This document shows, piece after piece, positions 11,801 to 27,300 of a DNA stretch of 64,000 bases. Positions within the stretch are counted from its first letter, which is position 1. The number at the start of each line of letters is the position of its first letter. A program made the position numbers and the translations under genes. The stretch is from Phaeosaccion multiseriatum (Eukaryota; Ochrophyta, other classes). The stretch covers positions 806,001-870,000 of the forward strand of contig OZ218960.1 of assembly GCA_965112735.1 (NCBI GenBank), written 5' to 3'. Below the pieces are notes generated by a model. That model saw only the letters and a list, made by a program, of their open reading frames with translations, searched no databases and had not been told where the DNA came from.

Positions 11801-13115
11801 GGAGGAGGAGCAGCAGTTGGTGATACAGCAGCGGCAGGAGCAGAAGGAGCATAGCATGGGTCACGAGCCCCACTCTCTGATGAGCCCCCCTTCGCTGTCC
11901 ATGTCCTCCTTCGCCGGCGTGTTGGACATGGGAGACAGCTTTGAAGGGCTGCTGGACTGCTCAGCGGCTCGCGGTGACTCGCGCTTTGGTGTGAGTAGTG
12001 ACCCTGCTGCTGCTGCTACAGCTGCTACTGCTGCTACTGCTTCTGATCCTGACGCTGATGTTGCTTCTGGTGCTCCGGCGGCGGCGGCGGGACAGAACAA
12101 TGTGGCTGGAAGGAAAGGTGACATCGACGCTTCGAGTACTTGTGGTGGGGATCGGCCCTTCGCTGCCTTGGGTTTGGGCAGCGGCAAGCTGCCATGGAAG
12201 GAGGGAGGCGCGTCGGGAGGAGGGGTTGGAGTAGCAGGAGGTGGTAAAGTGGGCAAGGAAGGAGCTAAACGGAAGCTCTCAGAAACGGTAAACGGATGTG
12301 TCGAAGCTCCGCTCAGCTGCACGGATGCCGAAGGAGGTGGTGGTTGTGGTGGTACTGCCGGAGGTACAAAGGGCGGCAAGAGACAGAGGAAGAGACCACC
12401 AGCGCCCATTTTCTCCGACCTACGGGGAGCTCTGTCGACGGGAGGTTCTATGGATTCGGCAGCGTCCTTCTGGAGAGGGGGAGATGCCCCCTCTTGTGAG
12501 AACGAGAACGAATCCGAAGCAGCAGTCGCCGCCAAGGGGGGGCTCAAGTCAAGTAGCAGTAGTAGCAGTGGTGGTGGTGGGGGAGAGCTCCGGGGCCTGC
12601 AGGGGATGACCAGTACTGAGGGAGAGCTACTGGGAGTGGATATCGGTGCTTCTTGCGATGCCTTCTTGGAGGGACTGGAGAGCAGAGACAGATCGAGCAG
12701 TGGCTGTCTGACCCCCGGCGAAGCGGGCGGAGGAGGAGGAGGAGGAGGAGGAGGAGGAGGAGCAGGAGGAGGAGGAGGAGGTGGTGAAGGAGAAGGAGGA
12801 GGAGAAATAGGAGGAGAGAGTGGCAGGGGCGGGGCTGGGGCTGGAGTGGAGGGGCCTGGGCCTGGGCAGCAGCAGAGGCACTTCAGTTTTTCTGCAGGGC
12901 CTCTTCCTGCAGCACCGGCGTCCACCCGATCACCGTCAGCGTGGGCTGCTGGTGCTTCGCGGATGGACACGGGGTCCGGAGGGAAAGAGAACGGAGAGCA
13001 GGGTTCGGCGGCTGTTGCAGCCCTGCCAAAGGGGGGCACTCAACAGCAGCAGAAGAAGCAGCAGACCCGTCGACGCATCGCCCCCACTCTTGTCAGCCAA
13101 AACCGCACCAAGTGA
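8890..13115 (+). CDS. Cramped/TKI1-like chromatin-associated protein, Ala/Gly/Gln-rich
   Basis: Exons 8890-9540 and 9891-13115 join in phase to 1291 residues. The first exon contains RKVALQLVPANDSTREQLR, GLNPRLQLMTPPTKTLKSI and RAHLSTKWG, which resembles the conserved block of animal Cramped (CRAMP1) and plant TSL-kinase interacting protein 1 (LxLFPxDExTRxxL, NPxLELTL, ILxHLxxKWG). The exon junction reads ENREE-VCTKGVLQLRYLFED, matching the family's following FRLRY segment. The rest is low complexity (poly-Ala, poly-Gly, Gln, Ser) with four spaced copies of a short motif: EFGENTCQELFG (about 10247), DLGEDTCMQVFG (about 11467), DMGDSFEGLLD (about 11926) and DIGASCDAFLEGL (about 12640). No SANT domain is visible. 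Two exact copies of the dispersed 15-mer are inside the coding sequence. The intron carries a (TG)n run ahead of its acceptor. Function as a transcription/chromatin factor is inference. Confidence 0.6.
11365..11379 (+). repeat. Dispersed 15-mer CAGTTGGTGATACAG
   Basis: Exact copy within the coding region of the Cramped-like gene, following a (CAG)-rich run; it encodes AVGDTA here. Confidence 0.9.
11814..11828 (+). repeat. Dispersed 15-mer CAGTTGGTGATACAG
   Basis: Exact copy within the same coding region but in another reading frame, where it encodes QLVIQQ. Occurrence in two frames shows that the DNA, not the peptide, is what recurs. Confidence 0.9.
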
Positions 13116-13588
13116 TGAAGTGATTGTACTGTGCGAGGACTGAGCCCAGCAAAGGGCTTGAGCCGTCTTGCCACAGAGAAGGATGTGCATGTGTGCCTTC
13201 TTCCTCAAGGTAGCTGTGACTGTCGCTACGGTGTGGACCCAAAAGGGAAGGAGGAACAACGAAACCTAAACCCTATATGTATGTATATGTGTTCCGTGTG
13301 GCAAACACTGCACGTCTACAGGCACTGTTCGGAGGGGGTGACGCGCAATCGGGGCCGGATACATTATGCACCACCCCCAAAGTTGATAAGTCGGGAACGA
13401 TCTTTTGCTGCCAAACCACTTTGTGTATGTATACGTATAGGCGTACAGGGGGGGGGGTAGCTGCGACAGCTCCCTGACCTGAGGTGCGGGCCATCTACTG
13501 CTGGTGCGCGCCTCTACACACCCACCCACACACCCACGCGCGGCCTCTCCTGCATCTCGTTGGGTTCGCCTTGTCTTTTGCGCTGCGC
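13116..13588. other. Convergent 3' intergenic region
   Basis: 473 bp between the stop codons of the Cramped-like gene and the DUF1279 gene. It probably holds both 3' UTRs. I see no further gene. Confidence 0.5.
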
Positions 13589-14631
13589 TCACTTGATGTT
13601 CCCGTCCTTCTCCTTCCCCTCCTTCCCCCCACCCCCGTCCTCCTCGGCTTTGAGCTCGTCCTCGCCCGTCTGGAAGAAAGCGATGTGCTTCACCTTCTCT
13701 TTGAAGGCCGGTGTGAGCGCGACGCACAGAGGGAGACGGAGTGGCTCTAGAAGTTCGTTGAGCGCGACTGAAACCGCCATGTTTCCCATACCTGGACTGT
13801 GGGGGTGTTCGGGGGAAGCACAGAGGGTCAAAGGGGGCCGGAGAGAGACGGAGGGTTTGCACAATTAATACTCCAGTAGTACTCTGCCGCAGAGAGAGAT
13901 AGAGAGAGAGAAACGTGTGCTATGCTACTGTTCCGTACTTGACATAAGTATCAACATCGATGAGGTTGTTCGCGCCGATGAACTTGAGTCCGTCGATGAC
14001 CGCTGTTGGGTTGGCGCTCACCACCGAGTACAGAGTCGGGATACCCGCCACCCAGACCGTGGTCCTGCGTGCGTGGGTGGGTGGGTTTTGGAAAAGAGGT
14101 GAGTTCTGATCTACTTGCATACGGCAGTGAAGGCGAAAAGGCGACAAGGGCAGTCAGAAAGAGTGCTTCGTCCCCCCACCCCTCAATCTTCTGACACTCC
14201 ACTCACCACAGCACCAGAAAGGGCTTGCCATGCGTCTTCAGGAGACCCGAGAGTTTGCTGGGGGCAGCAGCAGCAGCAGGCTTCTTTCCCATTTCTCCGT
14301 CCTTGCTAGCCTGCTGAGCCTGAGCTGCCGCAACCTCCGCCGCCGTGAAGCCCCCCCCCGACACCCCCCCGGCTCTCTGCCTCCGCATCCGTCTATTCAT
14401 GCCGCCACCGCCGCCGCCACCGCCACTGTTACTGCTATTGCTTCTAGAGCTCAGTTCCCTGCATCCTTCGTGCCGTGGTGCCGCCCTGAAGCCCGCCATC
14501 ATCGTTTGTGTCCTTCGCAGGCACCGCTCTGGCACCATCAAGGGAGGACCACCACCTCTGCTCCATTTATTCTGCCATCGTGCTCCCTGCCTCTGCAAAA
14601 CTCTACAACAGCGAGAGAGGGAGGACGCCAT
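13589..14631 (-). CDS. DUF1279 (FAM210-like) membrane protein, probably mitochondrial or plastid
   Basis: Exons (minus) 14631-14207, 14064-13939, 13796-13589; 759 nt, 252 residues, phases consistent. The spliced protein reads KPFLVLW-TTVWVAGIPTLYSV, GLKFIGANNLIDVDTYV-NPG, then AVSVALNELLEPLRLPLCVA and LTPAFKEKVKHIAFF. This is the DUF1279 pattern: an entry helix, then a second helix with [AV]xALNxxLEPxRLPxxxALTP. DUF1279 proteins (FAM210A/B in animals) are organellar inner-membrane proteins. The N-terminus (MASSLSRCCRVLQRQGARWQ) is Arg/Ser-rich and without acidic residues, which fits an organellar transit peptide. The middle contains Gly and Ala runs. It is transcribed divergently from psbM with 179 bp between start codons. 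Confidence 0.75.
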
Positions 14632-14810
14632 ATTTGTTTGTTTGTCGTGTGGTGATTGATTTGATGTTGATTTGGTAGTAAGTCAGGGAGCGGACAAACT
14701 GAAATAAATTCTCGCCCCCCCGGGGATCTCGATCTCTGCGCATTCAACTCTCAAAACTCTGATTTGCCATCCCACCTCCTTCAGCTCTCCTTCCTCTCTA
14801 CTCTAAAACA
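14632..14810. promoter_or_regulatory. Bidirectional promoter region (DUF1279 / psbM)
   Basis: Only 179 bp separates the divergent start codons, so it must carry both promoters and 5' leaders. It is relatively AT-rich for this genome (14640-14710), with a TTGATTTGATGTTGATTTGG stretch. Confidence 0.4.
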
Positions 14811-16167
14811 ATGGCTGGATTCAAGTCCTTCGTGGTGGTGTGCTTGGCGCTGTGCCTCGCATCGGTGTCGGCCTTCGTCGCACCCACAGCCACCATTGCG
14901 CGAGGTAAGTTCATGTTTCTCCAGTTGTAGGATTCGCCTGTTGCATACGTTTGCAAGAGAGGTGGGCCCTCGCAAGGCGGGGGAGCGGCACGAGCACGCT
15001 CGTGCGATGCCGCAGACGCGAAGAGGTGTCTCAATGCTCGAATGGCGCAGCATGGAAGGGTGGGCTGCACACGGTGGGATTTTTCGTGCGAAGAGGGATT
15101 TGTGCTGAGTCCAAGTTGCGCAGCACAGCACGCAGAGGAGCACAGGGACGGACAGTCTTCAGCCAGGGACTACCGAATGAGTGCTCCATGCCCCTGCTCC
15201 AGCGTCGCCTGAAAAATTGCAGCGGCAGACACAAAAGGAAAAATAGAATCAAGGGGATGTTCTTTTCAGGGGCAAGGGCGGACGTGCTTACGGCACCGCG
15301 GCAGGGAGAGGGCAAAGCGACAGCAACACTTGTCGTAAGGAGCTTTGTGACTTTGACAGTCCTTACTCCTGGTGGGCAAAGCGAATGCAAAGGATGTCGT
15401 CGACTCTCAGTGTCGCCAGGAGGGGAAGGGGAAGGATCAGTCCGAGAGGGGCTTGCAGCATAGAACCAGCGAACCTGCCATCGACCTTCGTGCGCGATCT
15501 TCCGCGTCTTTGCCCCCCTGACCTCACCACACTCGTGCCTATTTCAGCTCTCGTTTTGTACCTAACATCACACCCCCCTTTTCATCCGCTTTTCCATCAC
15601 CAACACCAAAACCAAACAGTTGCCACCAAGACCGCTGCCACCACCACCATGAGCGCCGTGTCCCCCCTGGGCAAGGCCATGGCCGGTGTGGCTGCCCTGG
15701 GCCCCGCCGTCGTGTCCCTGCCCGCCATGGCTGACACCACCGACATCGTGTCTCAGCTGCCCACCACACTCGTGGGGCTGGAGGTGCAGTTCGCAGCCTA
15801 CCTCGCCATCCTGCTCGGTAAGAAAAAGTCACAGCTACACACTCACTCTTATTTCAGCCCTAACCCCTCCCTGCACCGTGGTACCTGCGTTGCCTATGTA
15901 TGCTCATTACTGTGACGGGTGTTTCTGTTCAACTTCCGTTGTCTTTACGCCCCCGCTGTTGTCGTACTCATTTGTTGAGTCGTTTGTGAGTGTGGTGCCG
16001 TCTCTTCACACTGTCGCCCCCCATGCCCTAACCTTCCTGTTCGTGCCTCTCTCCCTCTCTCTCTCACTCTCTGCGCAGGTGTGTTGATTCCCGTTTCGTT
16101 CCTCATCCTTCTCTTCGTGCAGTCAGAGACCAGGATATCGGGAGAGGAGAACGGCCCCTCAAGCTAA
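14811..16167 (+). CDS. psbM: Photosystem II subunit PsbM, nucleus-encoded, plastid-targeted
   Basis: Exons 14811-14904, 15620-15817, 16079-16167; 381 nt, 126 residues. The N-terminus MAGFKSFVVVCLALCLASVS-AFVAP is a signal peptide with the ASAFAP-type cleavage site of complex red plastids. A stromal transit part follows, then a second hydrophobic stretch AGVAALGPAVVSLPAMA ending in AxA, a thylakoid export signal. The predicted mature end reads LEVQFAAYLAILLGVLIPVS followed by FLILLFVQSETR, one transmembrane helix. This aligns well with plastid PsbM (MEVNxxxxxATALFxxxPTxFLLIxYVKT). PsbM sits at the PSII dimer interface. In several stramenopiles the gene is absent from the plastid genome and nuclear, which fits. 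The helix is split by an intron between LL and GV. PetG or PetN fit less well. High expression is expected but nothing in the sequence proves it. Confidence 0.8.
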
Positions 16168-16973
16168 GCAGGCGCGGTACATCGACCTCGCTTTCCAAAC
16201 TTGTACGCATTCCGCCACACACACACTACATACTCTTTAGACCAACCCCCCACACCCCCCCCCCCTCCCCCCCTAGCCGCTTTGTCGCGAGCTGTATAGT
16301 ACAGTCAGTGCCATACGGCCTCTCACTCTAGTAGCGGATGAGTGTTGAGCTGGTGCTGGTGGGGGAGGATCCACCAAGGCCCTCTGGGGGGCCTTTAATG
16401 GGATGGCAGTGGATGGAGGCTTCTCACCTTTCTCGGATGGGAGATGAGAAGCCACCCACCTACAGCCAACTCAACCCCGACTCAGCTGTACCTCCGCCGC
16501 CGCTGACCGACCTCTCTCGGAGAGAAGCCGATTGGCGACGACGATGAGAACCAAGAGGCTAACTTGGCCAAGGGAGGCGGGACGTGTTATGTGCGTACAG
16601 CGCGTTTAGACGCATTGTACACAGCCCAGTGGGGAATATAATATATTTTTTATTTTTTGAAGCTGCTCTTTGAGTGTGTGCGCTTGCGCGCTTCATCGTC
16701 TTTCTTCTGTAGGGGCATGCATGGGAGCAAGGGACAGGAGGAAATTTCACAAATGGCTGGGTATGTAGAAGGCTTGCACTTGCCCCTCTCTTTCTTTCTC
16801 TCTCTTGTCTCTTGTAGCGAACTTCTCTGTCCCCCCATTCCGGCGAAGAGCCGTCCTTAACCTGACCTGTTGACACCTCGAAGGGGGAAGTGGGAGAAGG
16901 TGACGATTTCCTCCGAGGAGCTGGAGGAAAGTGATGGTTTGATGGCTGAGAAGGGTATCATACCACAGCGGCG
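16168..16973 (+). other. Intergenic region psbM to DENND10-like
   Basis: 806 bp that should hold the psbM 3' UTR and the promoter and 5' UTR of the next gene. It includes an AT-rich patch at 16637-16660 (TATATTTTTTATTTTTTG) that could be the psbM polyadenylation area or a promoter element. No coding region is recognised. Confidence 0.4.
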
Positions 16974-20913
<3,940 letters not shown>

Positions 20914-21125
20914 CCAAAGAGGATTAAAAAAAAATTGTGTCGAAAGGAGACAGGTCCATTTTTGGCCCATATACCTTTTTCTAGGGTTTCCACTCCTTCC
21001 TTTGTGACCCCATCCACTTGTCCATTGCGCATCAATCGGCGTTTTGTAGGGGAGAGGGAGAGAGACGAAGAATCATCCAGTCATTGGCGAATAAGAAGCC
21101 GCTCCTTGCTGCTGACGTGTCCGCC

Positions 21126-22615
21126 ATGGCAAGGCGCGACTGCTGGCTGCTGTTGCTCCTGCTGCTGCTGAATGGGCCTGGCTCAGCGAGTGCGTTTGTG
21201 TCCATGGGAGGAGGAGTGGGAAGTGTAGTGGTTGGAGGGGTGGCAGGAGGAGCAAGGGGGGGAGGTCGGATCGCCCCTACGTCTACTGGGGTCGATGCGG
21301 CTTGGAGGAAGGGTGCGTCGATGAGGATGAGCAACACGCGAGCAGGGGAGCGTGGCTTGGGACGAAGGCTCATGTGGGGGAGAAGGAGCAGCAGCAGACC
21401 TGGGCCCGACCAAGAGGCTCAACAAAAGCCGCCACAGCAGCGCTTGGCGGCGCCAGTACGGCTCACGGAGGATATGATGGCCAAGGCCCCGTCACGCGTT
21501 GCCGCACAAGCATTGCATGCTCTGTTGGTTGAGGAGGCCGCTGGGTCAGGGCCACAGCGACCAAAGTCCGTGGGGGGCAGAAGGGCACTACCGGTGGAGA
21601 GGAGGAGGAGGAGGCGGGTTCAGCTGAGTCGGTCTGTGCGAACTGCAGCGCTGGGCGTGCTCTTGACGGGCTCCGTCATGGTGTGCAGTCCGACGGTCGC
21701 CTCTGCCAATCGCATTGTCAATCTCGAGCCCAAAGCACCAAAATCAAAGCCACCACCAAGGACCGCCGTGAGCAGCACAGTGGAGAATGACCCACACCAT
21801 CAAGAGGAGGGCGGGGCCGAGGGGGGCGAGGAGTTTCATGCGGAATTGGCTGGGGCGCCGCAGAAGGGGGGCATGTTTGAGCGAGTGAGTGATGTCGAGC
21901 GAGGTTGGAACAAGCTTGACCGAGAGGATTTTGATGACACCGCTATTGGTGTTGGCGCCGGCTTGCTCTCTTCCTTCGTCTGCTGGAGATACATCATCAG
22001 AAAGTACTTTGAGAGTGCCCAAATCATGAAGAAGCAACGGGTGAGTGCGTGGTGTGTGGGAGGAGGGAGGGTGTGAATGGATGTGAGTGGGTGTCCGAGG
22101 GAGTGGCTGAGTGAGGGTTGACTTGTGTTTGCTGTGTGTGTGGTCTACCCTTGCCCTGCCCCTCCCCCCTATGCCGATTCTATCCGCTGTCACTCGGTCG
22201 GGCCTGCTTTCCCTGCTCCGTTGTGTGTGGGCCGCGTTGCCCTCCTCCTCCTGCTGCTGCTGTTCCTTACTTCACTCCGATCTTCTGTGGTGCTGTCCCG
22301 CTCTTCTATCCATTGACTCTTGCTTTGTTTCCACGGACGCACCGACTCTTCCTGAACTGAACGTGACTGACTGAGTGAAGTGCACTGGAACTGACAAACT
22401 CATGGATAGACTAATCTTCACCGACTGACTTACTGACTTACTCTCGCAACAACCAGAAACGCGTGCGAACGTCCGAGGAGAAGAAGAAGGAGGCGGAGAA
22501 GGCTTTCTTGCAGGACCTCAAGGTTGAGGGGTCCTTCGACATGGACATGATCAGCAAGCTCAGGGAGCGGAAGGAGGCCCTCGTGGGGCCCGGAGACCCG
22601 GTGAGTGAGACAGAC

Positions 22616-22671
<56 letters not shown>

Positions 22672-23135
22672 GGTAGAGCAGGGATAAGGAGACAGCTAGA
22701 TCCCCCTCCCTTCCACTTCATCAAAAATGCCTTTCTTACTTACATTGTACTCCTCCTTCCCCACTCCTCCTTCCCTTCGCGGCCCTCCATGCCCGCCTGT
22801 CTTGTTCCCTCCTCCCCACCCCGACTACACCCCCCCCTTCCGCGCCCCAACAAACGAACCCGCCTCTCCCTCCCTCTCTCCCTCCCTCACAGTGGGCCAA
22901 AGAGACACGCACGTACGGAGGTGCTGAGTACCGAAAAAAGTACAAAATGGCCGACTTGACTGAGGAGGAGAAGAAGGCGATTGAGGAAGAGGAGGCCGAG
23001 GCGGAGGCACAGGGGATGACCATGGAAGAGTTTCACAAGAAGAAGGAGAAACAGAAGATGAAGGAAAACCTCAAGGCCAAGAAGAAGCGCATTAGCATGT
23101 TCGACAAGAAGGGCAAGAAGAAGGGCAAGAAGTAG
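21126..23135 (+). CDS. Plastid-targeted membrane protein of unknown function
   Basis: Exons 21126-22040, 22457-22600, 22893-23135; 1302 nt, 433 residues. Start chosen at 21126 because [20 protein letters not shown] followed by ASAFVS is a signal peptide with the ASAF cleavage motif of secondary red plastids. A long basic, low-complexity part follows. A hydrophobic stretch TAALGVLLTGSVMVCSPTVA ending in ASA could be a thylakoid transfer signal or an anchor. Another membrane helix is IGVGAGLLSSFVCWRYII, preceded by SDVERGWNKLDREDFDD. The C-terminal third is highly charged and helical (SEEKKKEAEKAFLQDLK, then LTEEEKKAIEEEEAEAEAQG) and ends in a Lys-rich tail KKGKKKGKK. I do not recognise the family. 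The topology suggests a plastid inner or thylakoid membrane protein with a soluble coiled tail. Confidence 0.7.
22619..22670 (+). repeat. (GA)n tract after a 5' splice site
   Basis: Purine dinucleotide run beginning 19 nt after the GTGAGT donor at 22601. Confidence 0.9.
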
Positions 23136-23837
23136 AGCAAGTGGACGAAGGCGGGCAGTGGGGAGTGGGGAGTGGGAATGAGAGCAAGCACGCACACCAG
23201 AGGGAGGGAGGGAGGAGCAAGAAGAAGGGAGGAAGGCGGAATGATTGATTGGTTTGTTGGTTTGTTGGTTGGTTCTGGATCGAGGGATGGATGGATGGAT
23301 GGATGGACAGCGTACTGAGCTCTGTACCGAGTCATAGGGAAGTGGCGGGAGGCTTTGACGGAGGAGCGACGTACCATACTACACTGCCATTGTGATGGTA
23401 GGCGGGCAAACTACGAACGAAGTGGCCGCATTGGTTGTCTAATCTTGCAGGCCTTGCCGCTGGCGACGACGGTGCCGGAGAGGTATGGAGGGAGGTGGGA
23501 GGGGGGCGATTAATTTTAGTCACACTCTTTGCGGATGCGCTATAGGGCAATCGAGACACAAAAAAAAGAGGATTTGTTTGGCTTTTATAAGAGGTTTTAT
23601 AATAGATACATGATGGTTTGCAAATAAACCCAAAGCGCCCAAACGTACAAAGCAAAGCGCCCACACCCCCAAAAAAGCCCAAAGCCTATGAATCATCATC
23701 CTCATCAGCCTCTGATAGACCCAGGTCATCAATCTCAGATGGGAAACAATAACATGAGATGACATCACACAAGACATCTGACGAGATGAGTCAAAAGGTG
23801 AGACGAGGAATGAGAGGAGAGATCATCAGTGGCCACG
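23136..23837. other. Convergent 3' region
   Basis: 702 bp between two convergent stop codons. Contains a (GGAT) run at 23284-23306 and otherwise mixed sequence. No gene recognised; 3' UTRs are the likely content. Confidence 0.5.
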
Positions 23838-24293
23838 TCACACTCGTACGTCACGACCGTTGGGCCGCTTGGCCGAGGTTCCGTCTGTCTTGTCCCTCTC
23901 GAAGGCCTCCAGCGCCTTGTCGGGTAGGTGCTGCTGCCCCATCCAGGCCAGGATCTTGGCATGACCGCTCTCCACAAGCGGGCCCAGAAGCTTGGCGTGC
24001 GATCTGTCCACTTGGTAGCGGCGCCCGTGTGCACCGGTGTGGTGGACCGCCTTTGGTCGTGTGAGGAAGGGGGTAGGGGTGGAGTGGGGTAGGGTGGGGT
24101 AGGGGTGGGGTGGGGTGGACTCGCTCAACTCTCTCTTCCCCTTCTGTTTCTACTCTTAATCTGTATGCCTGTACGCATCTCCTCTACTATGCTCTACTCT
24201 ACTTTACTTTGCCTTGGTTCCTTCATTCTCACCTGAATGTTTCGAGCTCGGATAGTGCGTCCGTTGCCGTACACCCGTGAGATCCAATCTGTG

Positions 24294-24337
<44 letters not shown>

Positions 24338-27300
24338 CAAACACAAAAGATCCGTGGTGTTACGTCAGACACACGTTTCGCCCTGTCTCCCTGTCCATAT
24401 GCCCCCAAGTACATTCCCTCTGAACCTCTCTCGCCCCTGCCACCTTTCCGACACGAGACAGCGGAGACTCTGTGTCTACATGAGCTTCTCTTCCTCCCCC
24501 CCCTCCCCTCTGCTGCCTACGCCTCACCGTCCATCCACCAGTCGCTGAGCTGTGGAGGGTAGTATACCCCTTCGAAGATGTCCATGTGTCTGAAAAACAA
24601 CACAGAAAGAGAGGAAATACCAAGTAAAGCACTCACTCACTCATTCACTCAACTTACTCACTCACTCACTCACTCACTCACTCACTCACTCACTCACTCA
24701 CTCACTCACTCACTCACTCACTCACTCACTCATTCACTCATTCACTCACTCACTCTCACTCACTCACTCACTCACTCACTCACTCACTCACTCACTCACT
24801 CACTCACTCACTCAATCCCTCACCTCCTGTGCGTGAAGTCGTGCACAATAATGTCGCTATTCAGCGACTCGGGCCCCACCACCCCGAAGGGCTCTCCCAT
24901 TGACTTATTCATCGAGGGGCAGAGAGAGAACAGAGAGAGCAGCAATAGCAACAGCAGCACCAGTAGCAGAAGGCCATGCTTGTCGTTAGACTGATGAGTG
25001 CCCCCTCCACTCCCAACGCGGGCACGCACGGACGCACGGCGCCTTGCCGTCTGTAATGTGGCGTCCTTTTTGTACCTTGAGGGCGTATCGATAATCGATA
25101 TGCTCGACAGTCATCTCAACAAACTGCAAACTGCAAACTGACAGCTGACAACGAAACTGACAAACTAAACGGTAACTTCAACACACCTTGAGGGCGTTAG
25201 TGAAGGGCACTGCCCAGGGGCTCACGAGCTCTGTGTCGTCATTCAATCGGTACATGTACTCCGCGCCCAGGGCATAGGCTCGCTGGGCGATGGCAGTGAA
25301 CACCGGCCCGGGCTTCTTGACCTTGTTATCCACCTGTTAGTTTTAGCATGTACGTGTACGTGTATGCCAATTGTGATAGCGTTCCATTAGGGTTGGGGTT
25401 GGGGTAAGGGGGGGGGGGCGGAAAGGGGGTGAGCAGGGTGGAGGGTAGAGAGAACTGTAGGGCTGGAAGAGGGAGAGGGAGAGAGGGAAAGAAGGAGGGG
25501 GAGGGAGGGGGGAGGGAGGGGAGAGGGGGGGGTGAGGGACAGGGAAAGAGGGAGAGAAGAGAGAAGAGACACAGAGACAGGGAATAGAAGGAGAGTATGG
25601 GTGGTGGAGAGAAAGAAAGAGACATACACACACACTCCACACACACAAACAAACCCACACACATACATATACATACACCACAAGAGAGAGTGAGAGGATA
25701 TGTAGAGTGTAGAGGCATATGGGGACGAACCTGAACCAGTTCCAGTTTGATGGAGATACCTCTCTCCGCCGCCCAATCGGAGACGTTCTCCTCGAACCAC
25801 TTTTTCACCTGTTAGTGACATACAAACAGAGCGCGACTGGGAGAATTAGGGAAAGGGGGCTGCTGGGGAGATTGGTAGGAAGCATTGGCCCGAGCTTGAG
25901 AAAGGGCGAATTGGGGAACTACGCTGGTACGTACGTACGTACGTAGGTAGGTAGGTAGGTAGGTAGGTAGGTAGGTAGGTAGGTAGGTAGGTAGGTAGGT
26001 AGGTGGGTAGGTAGGAGGGAGATACGCCCACCACACACACATGCACACACGCACACACACGCACACACACACATACACACACCTTGGACGTTCCCGACTC
26101 GGAGTCGAAGAAGGGGTCCCCCACATCGTATCCGATGACGGCGGCGTAGTTGAAACCGCACTCGGCAGTCAGCGCCAGGGAGGGCAGCAGAAAGCGGAAC
26201 AGGGCAATGGACGCGAAGGTCGGGCTGACCATTGAGCGAGTGGTAGAGCCTGCCATGACTGGGGGGGAGCAGGCAACGGGTAGAAGGTAACAAGGGAAGC
26301 AGTTGGTGATACAGCAGGCAAGAGAAGGCACACACACACGCACGCGCACACAAATACACGTGCAGACACACGCACACATACATACATACATACGCACACG
26401 CACCCGCACGTATACCGACCAAAACTAGAAAGGCGAGAGTAGAGACGCAAGCCGGCAGGAGGTAGGTAGCGAGTTAGGTGGGAGCTGTGACCAAGTATGC
26501 AAGTATCCTACCTGCAATGAGGGGGTCAGAAGGGCGGGAGGGCCGGTCAAGGCATTGCGGCGCCTGCTCTCTCTTGCGCTTCAGAGGAGCGTGCTTGCGA
26601 AGCGGTCGGGACGCAGCTGCTGCTATTGGTGCTACACATGGCCGTGCGTGTGTACGTTTGTGCGTGCGAGGTGTGTGTGTGTGTGTGCGGTGGGCGTGGG
26701 TGGGCACGGTGTGCATGACAGCAGGAGAGAGAGAAGGGGTGGGTGGGAGAGAAGAATTGTAAGGTGTGAAGAGCGACTGATGACACACAACGAAGGCCGC
26801 CTGCCAATTGCAGCTTGACGCCTTTCCAAGCTCGGTCGCTCGCTCTCACTCACGTACTCACGCACTCACGCACTCACCCGAGCCTCCTTCGTTAGCACCG
26901 CTCATGTACTGGTTGCAACCCACCCCCTGCCACCACCTCTGGAGCTTGGCAGGCAGGTCGCCCCAAGACAGATGGGGTTGCACATGGTATTGCTCCTTCC
27001 GCTGCAGGCAACGGTCCTTAGTGTCGCCGGCCGCCCCTGTTGCCAAAGGCCTTCGCCTCCGCTCGGATCTCCCTCTAGGCCCTTCTCCTCCAGCTGCTAC
27101 TGCCCTCGGTGGCGACCTCTCTTCTCGTAGCGTTGACGGGCTTTCCTGGCCCCTCTCGCGACTGTTGTTGCTGTAGTGACGGCTGCTACTACTGCTGCCT
27201 TGATGTAAGCCGTTTCTATTGATCCTTGTTCTCGTCCTCCAGATGTCACTCTCTCCCTCAATGGAGTCAGCTGCAGAGCTGTTGCGTGGCCTACCCTCCC

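Noticed and set aside
24629-24815. CRISPR-like direct repeats
   Set aside because: Tetranucleotide microsatellite with no spacers; eukaryotic context. No CRISPR array is present anywhere in the window.
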